A stretch of 64,000 nt of DNA from contig NZ_CP007055.1 in assembly GCF_000517625.1 (NCBI RefSeq), positions 2,666,001 through 2,730,000 on the forward strand. Reading direction: 5' to 3'. This DNA comes from Halostagnicola larsenii XH-48 (GTDB lineage: Archaea > Halobacteriota > Halobacteria > Halobacteriales > Natrialbaceae). Positions within the stretch are counted from its first letter, which is position 1. Each line of letters opens with the position of its first letter. This document shows positions 43,605-51,731 of this stretch, in pieces. Below the pieces are notes generated by a model. That model saw only the letters and a list, made by a program, of their open reading frames with translations. It was not told the DNA's origin and searched no databases. The translations under genes and the position numbers were made by a program.

Positions 43605-44791
43605 TGCCCCATCAGTGTACGAACTGCGGCCGAACGTTCCCCGACGGTTCGAAGGAGATGCTCTCTGGTTGTCCCGACTGCGGCGGCAACAAGTTCCAGT
43701 TTGCGCCCTCCTCGGCGGCCGATGCGAATTCTCCCACTAATTCGCCGGACAACTCGAGGACCCCGCCCGAGCGACCGACCGGCGAGTCGGCCGACAGCGT
43801 CGCTGCTCGAGCGGCTGAATCGGTTCGTGATTTCGTCTCGACTGGATCGGATTCTTCGAGCGGTGAGGCTCGCAGCTCTGATCAACATGGTGGAGAGAGC
43901 GCTGAAACCAACGTTTCGGGACAGCAAGCGGTCGACGTTGAGGCCAGTTCGAAAACAGAATCTGGCGACACCTCACAGAAACCAACGGCCGACGAGCCCA
44001 CCCAGAACGCAACTGACGAGTCCACCCAGAACGCAACCGACGAACCCATCCAGAACACAAAAACGGATGAGACCGCTCGGAACACGGTTTCCGACTGGAC
44101 GACAGCGAGCGAAAGCGACGATGTTCCGTCCTCGAGCGGGGAGTTTCCAGAGTGGCCCGACTCCGCTCGACCGCCTGAGGACCGATCTACTGCGCCGTCG
44201 AAGGATCCATCGACCGCCACTTCTTCGTCTGCGGACGCGTCTGTACCCAGTGGTGTCACCGACGCCACTTCCGCATCCGACTCGTCTGCATCCGACTCGT
44301 CTTCTAAGTCGCAGGACCCGCAGGATTCGAGCGGTGACACGGATGAGAATCGGCCCCGCTCAGATGAGTCGACAACAGCGGAGCCGACAACAACGGAGCC
44401 GGCACAATCCGAACAGGCCGAACAGACCGAAACGGAACCCATTGAGAGCGAAACGGAACCCATCGAGAGCGAGGATACGGCCCAGGCAAGCGCCAGAAGC
44501 GATGTCGTCCAGACCGACGAACTCCCGGATTCTTCGGAGCCGATCGAGGACGCCACCGCGCCGGATCACGGCCGAGTCGTAAGCGAACCGACCGGAGAAC
44601 AACCGTCGCTCGAGGAGCTTCGTGCTGAGCTCAACGAACAGTTCGAGAGCATCAAAATCCTCAAACCGGGTCAGTACGAGTTGAATCTGATGGAACTGTA
44701 CAACCGCGAGGAGTACATTATCTCGCTGCAGGAGGACGGCCGATACGTCATCGACGTTCCTGACTCCTGGCGGGATGGCGACGGGGAGTAA
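43604..44791 (+). CDS. Origin-associated zinc-ribbon protein with ~300-aa disordered linker
   Basis: 395 aa. A zinc ribbon at the N-terminus uses C5, C8, C23 and C26. Residues about 37-335 are low-complexity Ser/Thr/Asp/Glu/Gln with internal repeats (TQNATDES, SASDSSASDS, TEPIESE). A conserved C-terminal piece (about 335-395: LEELRAELNEQFESIKILKP, YELNLMELYNREEYIISL) ends the protein. The third member of the origin-associated set. The linker length is exceptional and parallels the insertions in Orc1, DP1 and the signal peptidase. Confidence 0.85.
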   Translation: MPHQCTNCGRTFPDGSKEMLSGCPDCGGNKFQFAPSSAADANSPTNSPDNSRTPPERPTGESADSVAARAAESVRDFVSTGSDSSSGEARSSDQHGGESAETNVSGQQAVDVEASSKTESGDTSQKPTADEPTQNATDESTQNATDEPIQNTKTDETARNTVSDWTTASESDDVPSSSGEFPEWPDSARPPEDRSTAPSKDPSTATSSSADASVPSGVTDATSASDSSASDSSSKSQDPQDSSGDTDENRPRSDESTTAEPTTTEPAQSEQAEQTETEPIESETEPIESEDTAQASARSDVVQTDELPDSSEPIEDATAPDHGRVVSEPTGEQPSLEELRAELNEQFESIKILKPGQYELNLMELYNREEYIISLQEDGRYVIDVPDSWRDGDGE

Positions 44792-44880
44792 CTCTGCCCT
44801 CTGTTTCAACTCCAACAGCCCATCGATCGATTTCCGTCTATTGGGGTTGCATTTCCGCATCTAACTCCTTTAGGCTGTGG

Positions 44881-44903
44881 TTCCAGTCGAAATAGAGGGG
44901 GTC
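44881..44903 (+). promoter_or_regulatory. ORB-like box downstream of the origin operon
   Basis: TTCCAGTCGAAATAGAGGGG then GTC. One C-to-T change within the GAAAC core. Paired with a weaker inverted box at 44797-44815. Confidence 0.55.
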
Positions 44904-45065
44904 TGTCGAGACAACATCGTGGTCTGTTGATATAAAACGCTCATCCGCACCTTGTATTCACAACTCGATCAAAAGTCCTCCAACGAGCGTTCCACTCGAC
45001 GTTTGTTGTCCTTCATGGTCGAACCAGTCATCGAACGGTTCCACCGAATTCACTGGAGAAAGATG

Positions 45066-45073
45066 GATTTAAG
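45066..45073 (+). promoter_or_regulatory. TATA box for the 29-aa gene and its partner
   Basis: GATTTAAG centred 28 bp before ATG 45098; predicts a leaderless bicistronic mRNA. Confidence 0.6.
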
Positions 45074-45097
45074 CAACGTGACCGAGACGATTTTGGT

Positions 45098-45187
45098 ATG
45101 AGTACCGCAACCAAGATCGTTCTCACCACGGTCGCCGCATCGGCGTTACTGTCGATCCTGCTCGTCTTCCAGTCAGTCTTCGTCTGA
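45098..45187 (+). CDS. 29-aa membrane microprotein
   Basis: Reads MSTATKIVLTTVAASALLSI then LLVFQSVFV: one predicted transmembrane helix filling almost the whole chain. The stop overlaps the next ATG as TGATG, and a TATA box sits at the leaderless distance. Real translation is likely because both ends are constrained. Function unknown; it may help or localise the protein encoded next. Confidence 0.6.
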   Translation: MSTATKIVLTTVAASALLSILLVFQSVFV

Positions 45188-45975
45188 TGTTCGAGGATCG
45201 TAGCCTCTCGAGCCCGGTAACGGACGCTCGCGCGGAGTACGAACCAACGGCTCTCGTTTTGGACTGCGATCAGGACTTCGAAACGCTTCCGCCGGCACAG
45301 GCCGAAGATCTCGGACTCGTCGTCGATTCGCTCGAGCCGGCGACGTATCCCGACTCGTGGCTCCCCGACGATGCTCCGGAACTGCTGCACCGATACGCAG
45401 GAACTGACTTTACGATCGGCATGCCGGGTGATGGAAGCATCGCCTGGACCCGACAGACTGATCCGCCGGTCGTTATCGTCAAACCTCGAGTCGAGGGGTC
45501 TCCGGACGAGTTTATCGACTTTTTGATCGCGGAAGCGTTCGTCGAACTTTCACTCGACGTTCCAGAGCACTTCCTCGGATTCTTCGAAGCGCAGTACACC
45601 GATCTGTCAGCCGCGACACCGCTCGACCCGAATTCGACCTACCAGATCGCAGCGGCGCTGTTCGACGCCTGGACGGGCCTGCAGACTCGAGAAGCGTTCG
45701 CACACTGGCACGAGGACCATCCCGAACTCGCTCGAGCGTGGCAGGACGCGGGCTCGAGTCTCGAGCAACGAGTTTCCGAACTCCCGCGGGCGGTCGCACG
45801 CGGTGAAACGGATTTTGCCGATGCGACTGAGCTCGCGTGTGCGGCGATCAAACACGCGATCGAGTTGCCGGCACCGTTCGGCGCGCTCGATACGCAGGCC
45901 TACCGAGATCACGGCCCCGAGTACGCGATTCAGTGGGTTCGAAAAACGTTCGACGCACTCGAAGACGAGCCGTAG
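45187..45975 (+). CDS. Conserved haloarchaeal protein, unknown function
   Basis: 262 aa, acidic and soluble. No motif recognised. Patterns such as PEHFLGFFEAQYTDLSAATP and FDAWTGLQTREAFAHWHEDHPELARAWQ look conserved and helical. Coupled by TGATG to the 29-aa microprotein gene. Confidence 0.72.
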   Translation: MFEDRSLSSPVTDARAEYEPTALVLDCDQDFETLPPAQAEDLGLVVDSLEPATYPDSWLPDDAPELLHRYAGTDFTIGMPGDGSIAWTRQTDPPVVIVKPRVEGSPDEFIDFLIAEAFVELSLDVPEHFLGFFEAQYTDLSAATPLDPNSTYQIAAALFDAWTGLQTREAFAHWHEDHPELARAWQDAGSSLEQRVSELPRAVARGETDFADATELACAAIKHAIELPAPFGALDTQAYRDHGPEYAIQWVRKTFDALEDEP

Positions 45976-45990
45976 CCGGCACAATCGCTC

Positions 45991-46110
45991 TTTCTCAGGC
46001 TGGAGGAGCTTTCTCAGGCCAGAGGAGGTGTGAAATACGAGAACGACCTTTTGCACGCTCGAAATGGATTTAACGGTCTTTCGCACGTCAGAAGTGGATT
46101 CGGACGATCG
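45991..46110. repeat. Two adjacent short tandem duplications
   Basis: A 19-bp pair (45991-46009 and 46010-46028, each starting TTTCTCAGGC) is followed by a 30-bp-period pair (TTGCACG at 46051, TCGCACG at 46081, each followed by a GTGGATT-like or ATGGATT segment). They fill the gap between convergent genes. Confidence 0.6.
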
Positions 46111-46130
46111 ATTCGATACGTTCGGTCGAA

Positions 46131-46709
46131 TTAGAATTCCGCGGCGACGGTTCCGTCCTCGTCGAGGTCGATCACGCCATCGAAGCGGTCGCGAAACGCG
46201 TCGACGATTTCGTCGTCGTGGACCTCTTCGGAGAGATGAAAGAGTCCGATCGCATCGTACTCCTCGAGCAACTCGAGGATCGCTTCGACGGCCTCGAGCG
46301 CTGCTTCGTCGTCGGCGTAGTAGGCCAGCTCCGTTACCGAATCGATGCTGACGCGAAGTTTCCCCTCGTGTGCGTCGAGAAACCCGTCGATGTGCTCTAA
46401 GATCGCGTCGATATCGTCCGGTGCGCTGACGTAGTGGACGGTATCGCTCGAGCGACGGGAGTGCCCTCGTTCGATGCTCAGCGTGTCGAGGATCTCCGCC
46501 GACTCTTCGTCGACGTCGTAGTACTCAAGTTTTTGTCTCGCTTCGCGGGCAGTGGTTCGGGTGGAGACGACGAGAAATTTATCGGTGTCCGTTTTGAAAA
46601 ACTCCGTATCGATTCGGTCTGTTTCACCCGTGCTCGGATGGAGAAGTAGTATTCCAGTTCCGCCCGGTACCGTCGACGGCGTATCATCGATCTCGAGGGT
46701 ATACTCCAT
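46131..46709 (-). CDS. RecA/KaiC-like haloarchaeal protein (HTR-like)
   Basis: 192 aa. The pattern (GTGILLLHPSTGETDRIDTEFF, then FLVVSTRTTAREARQKLEYYDV, then SIDSVTELAYYADDEAALEAV split by variable parts) resembles degraded RecA/KaiC-type ATPase folds common in haloarchaea, but there is no Walker A lysine, so ATP hydrolysis is unlikely. A TATA box 29 bp upstream fixes the start at ATG 46709. Confidence 0.72.
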   Translation of the reverse strand: MEYTLEIDDTPSTVPGGTGILLLHPSTGETDRIDTEFFKTDTDKFLVVSTRTTAREARQKLEYYDVDEESAEILDTLSIERGHSRRSSDTVHYVSAPDDIDAILEHIDGFLDAHEGKLRVSIDSVTELAYYADDEAALEAVEAILELLEEYDAIGLFHLSEEVHDDEIVDAFRDRFDGVIDLDEDGTVAAEF

Positions 46710-46734
46710 ATTGAGGGTATCAACTTTCGGGATC

Positions 46735-46743
46735 GACTTAAGC
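46735..46743 (-). promoter_or_regulatory. TATA box for the KaiC-like gene
   Basis: GCTTAAGTC on the minus strand, 29 bp before ATG 46709; leaderless. Confidence 0.55.
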
Positions 46744-46982
46744 GTGCGGATGTATCGAAACACGGCGACGTAGCGAGTGGTCCGTATCGGTCCTTGTATG
46801 GCATTACTGCCGATCTCTGTGTACCGCTATCATTTGACTGGCTTGCCGGTGCTCGAGGCGGTCGATTTCACTGCAGGCGCTCGAGTGCTATGGGAAAAGG
46901 ACGAGAGGTGGGACAGCTATTGGCTGGTCTCGATCCGATGCCCAGGGATCTCCTCCAACCGAAACCTCTCTACCCTTCTATT

Positions 46983-46998
46983 TTTAGGGCAGCCTAAA
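46983..46998. promoter_or_regulatory. DtxR/SirR-like metal-repressor operator
   Basis: TTTAGG, four bases, CCTAAA: a perfect inverted repeat. Sites of the form TTAGG-N-CCTAA are the known style of DtxR/IdeR/MntR-type iron or manganese repressors. It overlaps a TATA-like element and lies about 120 bp before the methyltransferase start. Confidence 0.5.
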
Positions 46999-47120
46999 GA
47001 ATCTGTCGGTCGATTCCTCACGGCGTTCTGGAACGGCACGTCGATACAGGGTGTCGCCGTACCAACTGGCAGGTCGGGTGATGCGAACGCGTTTTGTCTT
47101 TCGCTCCGTACTGTCGTCAC

Positions 47121-47801
47121 ATGAGCGTTCGCGAGGAGTTCGACGAGTGGGCGACCGATGGCCGCGACAGAGGGATGGAGGAGCGACACTGGCACACTGC
47201 AAAGCACGCGCTCGCGAGGATGCCAGTCGAGTCCGGCGATATCGTCCTCGACCTCGGCTGTGGAAGCGGGTACGCCGGCCGTGCGATTCGAGACACCAAC
47301 GACGCAGGTCGCGTTTACGGACTCGATGGATCGCCCGAGATGGCGTCTAACGCCACGGAGTACACGGACGACCCTCGAGTCGCGTTCGTCGTCGGCGATT
47401 TCGGTTCGCTGCCGTTCGAGACGAACTCGATCGATCACGTTTGGTCGATGGAAGCGTTCTATTACGCGGCAGATCCCCACGAAACCCTCGAGGAAATCGC
47501 CCGCGTGCTCGCGCCGGGTGGCACGTTCTACTGCGCCGTGAACTATTACGAGGAAAACGTCCACTCACACGAGTGGCAGGAGTTCATCACCGTCGAGATG
47601 ACCCGCTGGTCTCGCGAGCAGTACCGAGAGGCGTTCCGAAACGCGGGCCTTTCGGTTGCGGCCCAGGACAACATTCCGGACCGCGAAATCACGATCCCGA
47701 ACGAAGCCGAGTTCCCGATCGACGACTGGGAGAATCGCGAGGCGATGGTCGAACGGTATCGGGAGTACGGCACCCTGCTCACGGTCGGCGTCGCGACCTG
47801 A
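47121..47801 (+). CDS. SAM-dependent methyltransferase (class I)
   Basis: 226 aa. Motif I is VLDLGCGSGYAGR (about 43-55), motif II YGLDGSPEM, motif IV SIDHVWSMEAFYYAADP, and post-motif LAPGGTFYCAVNYYEEN. This is the Methyltransf_11 type, similar to UbiE-like small-molecule methyltransferases. The C-terminal part is atypical and gives no substrate. ATG 47121 is preferred. The upstream metal-repressor-like site suggests control by iron or manganese. Confidence 0.85.
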   Translation: MSVREEFDEWATDGRDRGMEERHWHTAKHALARMPVESGDIVLDLGCGSGYAGRAIRDTNDAGRVYGLDGSPEMASNATEYTDDPRVAFVVGDFGSLPFETNSIDHVWSMEAFYYAADPHETLEEIARVLAPGGTFYCAVNYYEENVHSHEWQEFITVEMTRWSREQYREAFRNAGLSVAAQDNIPDREITIPNEAEFPIDDWENREAMVERYREYGTLLTVGVAT

Positions 47802-47829
47802 TCGCACCGAATCTCGTAAACCGCATCGA

Positions 47830-47849
47830 ACCCCTCGATTTCCACTCGA
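47830..47849 (-). promoter_or_regulatory. ORB-like box (weaker)
   Basis: Minus strand: CTCGAGTGGAAATCGAGGGG. Two to three differences from the ORB consensus. Confidence 0.4.
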
Positions 47850-47949
47850 GCGCGTTGTTATCACCCCGTATCGGCGAGGTACGTATCGTTGTTGTTGTTT
47901 CGTTCCACATCCGTTCGACCCGAAATGGTCCTCGTTTCGCGACGAATCC

Positions 47950-48012
47950 GCATTGTATGCGAGTTCTGGTGCATTGTATGCGAGTTCTGGTGCATTGTAT
48001 GCGAGTTCTCGA
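47950..48012. repeat. 21-bp tandem array, three near-perfect copies
   Basis: Copies start at 47950, 47971 and 47992; the first two are identical and the third differs only in its last bases. In the register starting TTGTAT the unit reads TTGTATGCG, then AGTTCTGGTGCA. It matches the 21-bp origin unit at about 14-15 of 21 positions in the same register. Confidence 0.85.
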
Positions 48013-48054
48013 GCCACAAACAATGCCGGAGAGTTCTCGAGCGTCGAAGATCGC

Positions 48055-48076
48055 TCCCCCTCTCGTTTCCGGTCGA
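48055..48076 (-). promoter_or_regulatory. ORB-like box of the second module
   Basis: Minus strand: TCGACCGGAAACGAGAGGGG then GA. GAAAC core and G-string preserved; one extra base between them compared with the origin ORBs. Confidence 0.45.
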
Positions 48077-48094
48077 AACTCCTTCGAGAGACGG

Positions 48095-48673
48095 CTACTG
48101 TTCGAATCGCTCGCCCGCTGGAATCGTCACCTCGAGCCAGTTCTCCTCGGGCGGGAGCGGACAGTCGAACGTCTCGCTGTAGGCACAAAACGGCGTGTAT
48201 GCGAGATTCAGATCCAGAACGAGTTCGTCGCCGTCCTCGAGGTCCTGATCGGGCGCGAGTTCCATATACCGACCGCCGCCGTAGGTCTGCTGTCCCGTCG
48301 TCTTGTCCCGGAACGGGATAAAAAGCGGCTCTTCTTCGGGTCGTTCCATCTGGTAGGCCGCTAGTTCGTAGGTACCGTCCGCCAGATCCGGATCGTCGCG
48401 CTCGAGGTTGAACGAGAGCGTGACGACCCGAAGATATCGAACCTCTCGCCCCGTCGTCGTATCCATCGTGACGGGCTCTGGGTCGTCGTGGACGGTCGCA
48501 CTTGCGTGTACGCGATACTCGGCATTCGGCTCGAAATATTCGAGGCCCGAGAAATCCTCGCGTTCTTCGGGCGGGATCGGCGACTGGGGATGGTCGGCGA
48601 AGAACTCGTCTTTCTCGGCGCGCTTTTCCTCGAGTTTCACACGCCACGTGTCGACATCGAACGAATCGCTCAT
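48095..48673 (-). CDS. DUF1684 family protein
   Basis: 192 aa. The DUF1684 pattern is clear: WRVKLEEKRAEKDEFFADHPQSPIP near the start (split: WRVKLEEKRAEKDEF, then HPQSPIP), GGGRYMELAP near 135, and LDLNLAYTPFCAYSE then CPLPPEENWLEVTIPAGE at the end. The conserved Tyr-Cys-rich end suggests an enzyme, but its reaction is unknown. Convergent with the methyltransferase. Confidence 0.92.
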   Translation of the reverse strand: MSDSFDVDTWRVKLEEKRAEKDEFFADHPQSPIPPEEREDFSGLEYFEPNAEYRVHASATVHDDPEPVTMDTTTGREVRYLRVVTLSFNLERDDPDLADGTYELAAYQMERPEEEPLFIPFRDKTTGQQTYGGGRYMELAPDQDLEDGDELVLDLNLAYTPFCAYSETFDCPLPPEENWLEVTIPAGERFEQ

Positions 48674-48785
48674 AGGATAGGTAGGGGCTACTGACTCGAG
48701 TGGGTTATGATTCGGCGACGACCCACGAGATCTTTCTAATCATCGCTGTCGCCGCTATCGTCGGTCGAAACCGACGAACCGGTCG

Positions 48786-49025
48786 TTACTCGGTGATCGT
48801 GAGGATGCCGTTTTTCACCGAGACGTCGCTCGCGTCGGCCGGCAGTTCGAACTCGAACTGCTCGTCGCCGGTGACGACGATCGCCGTGCCGTCGACCACG
48901 TCGACCGTGATGTCGCCTGCCCCAACGCCGAAATCGACCGCGATAACCGCGCTGTCGTCGTAGTCGTAGGTCCGAACGGTGGCTCCGTGTCGGTCGACAT
49001 CTCGAAGTTGTTTTGGGACTCTCAT
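48786..49025 (-). CDS. Small Hsp20/alpha-crystallin-like domain protein
   Basis: 79 aa. A compact beta-sandwich pattern (VIAVDFGVGAGDITVDVVDG, then FELPADASDVSVKNGILTITE) is that of the alpha-crystallin core without the usual N-terminal arm. Likely a minimal Hsp20-like haloarchaeal protein. Not in an operon. Confidence 0.8.
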   Translation of the reverse strand: MRVPKQLRDVDRHGATVRTYDYDDSAVIAVDFGVGAGDITVDVVDGTAIVVTGDEQFEFELPADASDVSVKNGILTITE

Positions 49026-49249
49026 ACCATCCCTAGGTGACCGAGACGTGTAAGCCCCACGCTGGCAGTATCACCCTCCGATTTCTCGGTTCACTTGCGC
49101 TCACTGTCGGAATTTCTGTAGACTCGTTCGACACGAACGAGCGAGTCTGAGCCAGCGTTCGTCCACCCAGCCGACGACATTTACCGAGGCTAGTGTTTAT
49201 CCCGGAAGCCGCCCCTATCGAGGTCCGTCAACGATATGGACGACCGACG

Positions 49250-51640
49250 ATGAATACGGACAGCATGAGGAACTGGCGCTCGGTGTTCGGCCACCCCACT
49301 CCCTACGACGAGCAGGTCGACGGTATCGAGTCGGCCATCGAAACCGCTCGAGATGGCGGCTATACCGTAATCGAGGGGGCCTGTGGCACCGGCAAGACGA
49401 TGATCGCGCTCACCGCGGGGATCGAGCTGGTTCGCGATCCCGACAGCGACTTCGAGCGCGTGTTCGTCCTCACGAGCGTCAAACAGCAACTCCACCAGTT
49501 CGAAGAAGACCTCGAGACGATCAACGAGAACCTCCCGACCGACTGGAACCCGGTTTCCGGGCTCACCCTCGTCGGAAAGGCAGACGTCTGCCCGTACAAC
49601 CGCGAGGGGAAGGCGGGAATCGACGACAGTAACGTCTACGACCGATGCGAATCGCTTCGGGACCGGACGCGAGCATTAACCGGCGAGGGCGGGTCCACGA
49701 CGGCTGGGAATCTCGCCTCGCGCGCACGAAGTCAACAGATCGGGCTCGCCGACAGCGGGTCCCGCGGCGGGTCGGCGAACTTCCTCGAGACCGCCGGCGA
49801 AGCGACGCCGTACCCGCCGGACCTGCCCGAGTACGACGACGGCGGGCCAGCCGGGAGCGAAGTCGAGTACTGCCCGTTCTACGCGCAGTACCTCGAGGAT
49901 CTCCCCGACGAGGGCAGCGACGGCGACGCCGCTGAGGCGGTCCCCTTCGATTTCACCGAAACGGGACTCGTAACGCCCGAGGACCTAGTCGGACTCTCTG
50001 CCAGCCGTGGAACCTGTCCGCACTCGGTGATGGGCGCCGTGCTCGGCCACGTCGAGGTCGTCATTGGGAATTACTACCACGCGTTCGATCCCACGACGAC
50101 GTCGTCGTTTACCGGCGCGCTGCTCGATGACTCCACGTTCGTCGTCTGCGACGAAGCGCACATGCTCGAACCCCGCGTTCGCAATCTCGTGAGCGACGGG
50201 GTCGCCGACCGGACGCTTCGAGATGCGGAGACGGAACTCTCGCGCGTGATCCAGCCGGTTCGGCAGGAACGGCAGGGGAGACAGACTGAGGGCGGGTCCA
50301 AGACGGCGGACGCCGATCTCGTTCGCGGCGAACTCGCCGATAGCGACGTTTCGTACGATGAGCTCGAGCGGACCCTCGAGTTCGTTCAGGATCTGCGGGG
50401 CGAACTCGACCGCCGGGTGGAAGCCCGTCTCGACGCCGAGTACGGAAACTGGAAGGCGGATCTAACCCAGCTCGAGGACGACGAAATCCCGCTTCGAGAC
50501 CCCGCCAAACCGGCCGAGGACGAACTGAGCGAGTGGGCGTCTCGAGCGGGTTACAGCGACTCGGTGTGGGTTCGCGCGGAGGCGGTCGGTGCGGTCGTCG
50601 AACGAATTTTGAACAGCGCGGAGGACGAGGAGCGAACTCGTTCGATGCCCGCCGCCGGCCGTCTCTTCGGCGAGTGGTACCGTCGCGGTCACACCGACTA
50701 CTTCAGAGAGATCGAACTCGAGCGGACGTGGAACGAGATGGAGCCCCAGGATTCCTGGCGGCGGGCCTACACGGCTCGAATCGCGCTACACAACTGCGTT
50801 CCGAGCGACGCGATCGGTTCCCAACTCTCGAAGTTCGGCGGCGGCGTTCTCATGAGCGCGACGCTCGAGCCCATGGACGCGTTCACGGAGGTGACGGGCC
50901 TCGAGTACCTCGAACGCGAGGAGGACCGCCCGGTGACCACACGCCAGTACGGCCTGCACTTTCCGGCGGAAAACCGTGAGAGCTTCGCGGTCGCCGCACC
51001 GAAGTTCACCTACGAGAACAGGGGCCGGACCGGCGAGGAAACTCCGACGCGCGAAAGTTACGTCGACGCGCTCGAGCGGGTCGCCGAACTGCCGGGGAAC
51101 GTGCTCGTCGGGATGCCGAGTTACGCCGAGGCCGAGTGGGCGGCGGGCGAACTCGAGGCCCGAATCGAAAAACCCGTCCTGCTCGACGCCTCGAGCAGCG
51201 ACGACACCACGCAGTCGCTGAAAGACGAGTTCTTCGCGGGTGAGGGGAAGGTGCTGGTGACGAGTCTGCGCGGAACGCTCACCGAGGGCGTCGACTACCG
51301 CGGTGACCGATTGTCGGCGGCCGTCGTCTGTGGCGTCCCCATCGTCAACACCTCGAGCCCCCGGACGAAGGCCGTTCGTCGCGCTTACGACGACGAGTTC
51401 GGCGACGGGTTCGAGTACGCGTTGACCGTACCAGCCGTGCGGAAGGCCCGACAGGCGGTCGGTCGAGTGGTTCGAAGCCCCGAGGACGTCGGGGTTCGCG
51501 TCCTGCTCGACGAACGCTACGCCCGCGACAGCTGGGATTCGGTCCGTTCGTATCTCGCCGCCGACGAGGAGTTCCAGCCGGTGAGCCCCGACATGCTCGA
51601 ACTCGGTCTCGAGCGGTTTCGGTCGCGACTTGAATCGTAG
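49250..51640 (+). CDS. XPD/DinG-like superfamily 2 helicase with Fe-S cluster
   Basis: 796 aa. Walker A is GACGTGKT (43-50). Four cysteines suited to a 4Fe-4S cluster are at DVCPYN (about 118), DRCESL (about 136), EYCPFY (about 225) and GTCPHS (about 268). The DEAH-type box is VVCDEAHMLEP (about 300). The C-terminal helicase domain has the RxxQAxGRxxR pattern (ARQAVGRVVRSPED). It should be a 5'-3' DNA helicase in repair. The Fe-S domain has a 90-residue insertion between Cys2 and Cys3 relative to short XPDs. ATG 49250 is one of two close candidates (next Met at 49265). Confidence 0.9.
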   Translation: MNTDSMRNWRSVFGHPTPYDEQVDGIESAIETARDGGYTVIEGACGTGKTMIALTAGIELVRDPDSDFERVFVLTSVKQQLHQFEEDLETINENLPTDWNPVSGLTLVGKADVCPYNREGKAGIDDSNVYDRCESLRDRTRALTGEGGSTTAGNLASRARSQQIGLADSGSRGGSANFLETAGEATPYPPDLPEYDDGGPAGSEVEYCPFYAQYLEDLPDEGSDGDAAEAVPFDFTETGLVTPEDLVGLSASRGTCPHSVMGAVLGHVEVVIGNYYHAFDPTTTSSFTGALLDDSTFVVCDEAHMLEPRVRNLVSDGVADRTLRDAETELSRVIQPVRQERQGRQTEGGSKTADADLVRGELADSDVSYDELERTLEFVQDLRGELDRRVEARLDAEYGNWKADLTQLEDDEIPLRDPAKPAEDELSEWASRAGYSDSVWVRAEAVGAVVERILNSAEDEERTRSMPAAGRLFGEWYRRGHTDYFREIELERTWNEMEPQDSWRRAYTARIALHNCVPSDAIGSQLSKFGGGVLMSATLEPMDAFTEVTGLEYLEREEDRPVTTRQYGLHFPAENRESFAVAAPKFTYENRGRTGEETPTRESYVDALERVAELPGNVLVGMPSYAEAEWAAGELEARIEKPVLLDASSSDDTTQSLKDEFFAGEGKVLVTSLRGTLTEGVDYRGDRLSAAVVCGVPIVNTSSPRTKAVRRAYDDEFGDGFEYALTVPAVRKARQAVGRVVRSPEDVGVRVLLDERYARDSWDSVRSYLAADEEFQPVSPDMLELGLERFRSRLES

Positions 51641-51731
51641 GTTCCTCGAGCCGTAAGTGCCTCGAGATGCAACTCGAGCCGGTGATTTCTCACCGCATTC
51701 GACCAAATCGAAGCTCGAGAACGTCGTCGAA

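Larger units (their letters stand above)
44792..45097. other. 306-bp gap with an inverted ORB-like pair
   Basis: Contains ORB-like boxes at 44797-44815 (minus, degenerate) and 44881-44903 (plus, good), plus a TATA-like TGATATAAAA at about 44929-44938 with no obvious gene start downstream at the right distance. A 28-codon frame from 45015 ends by overlapping the next ATG, but I do not call it. Confidence 0.5.
46710..47120. other. 411-bp divergent intergenic region with DtxR-like operator
   Basis: Divergent promoters. The leftward gene has a TATA at 46735-46743. The rightward side holds CTATTTTTAGG overlapping a perfect inverted repeat at 46983-46998. I see no gene; a 115-codon plus-strand frame is not convincing. 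Confidence 0.45.
47802..48094. other. Gap between convergent genes holding a second repeat/ORB module
   Basis: 293 bp between two gene 3' ends, so no promoter is needed. It contains an ORB-like box at 47830-47849, a perfect 21-bp tandem array at 47950-48010 and another ORB-like box at 48055-48076, all ORB-like boxes on the minus strand. The organisation copies the left half of the origin. Confidence 0.65.

Noticed and set aside
45015-45101. 28-codon ORF overlapping the microprotein start
   Set aside because: The promoter for the 29-aa gene lies inside it, so it would not be on the same transcript; polar sequence without features.
47950-48010. CRISPR-like array
   Set aside because: Copies are directly adjacent with no spacers.
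47441-48364. 307-codon plus-strand frame across the second 21-bp array
   Set aside because: It overlaps the methyltransferase and DUF1684 genes in wrong frames; composition is Arg-rich and not protein-like for a halophile.
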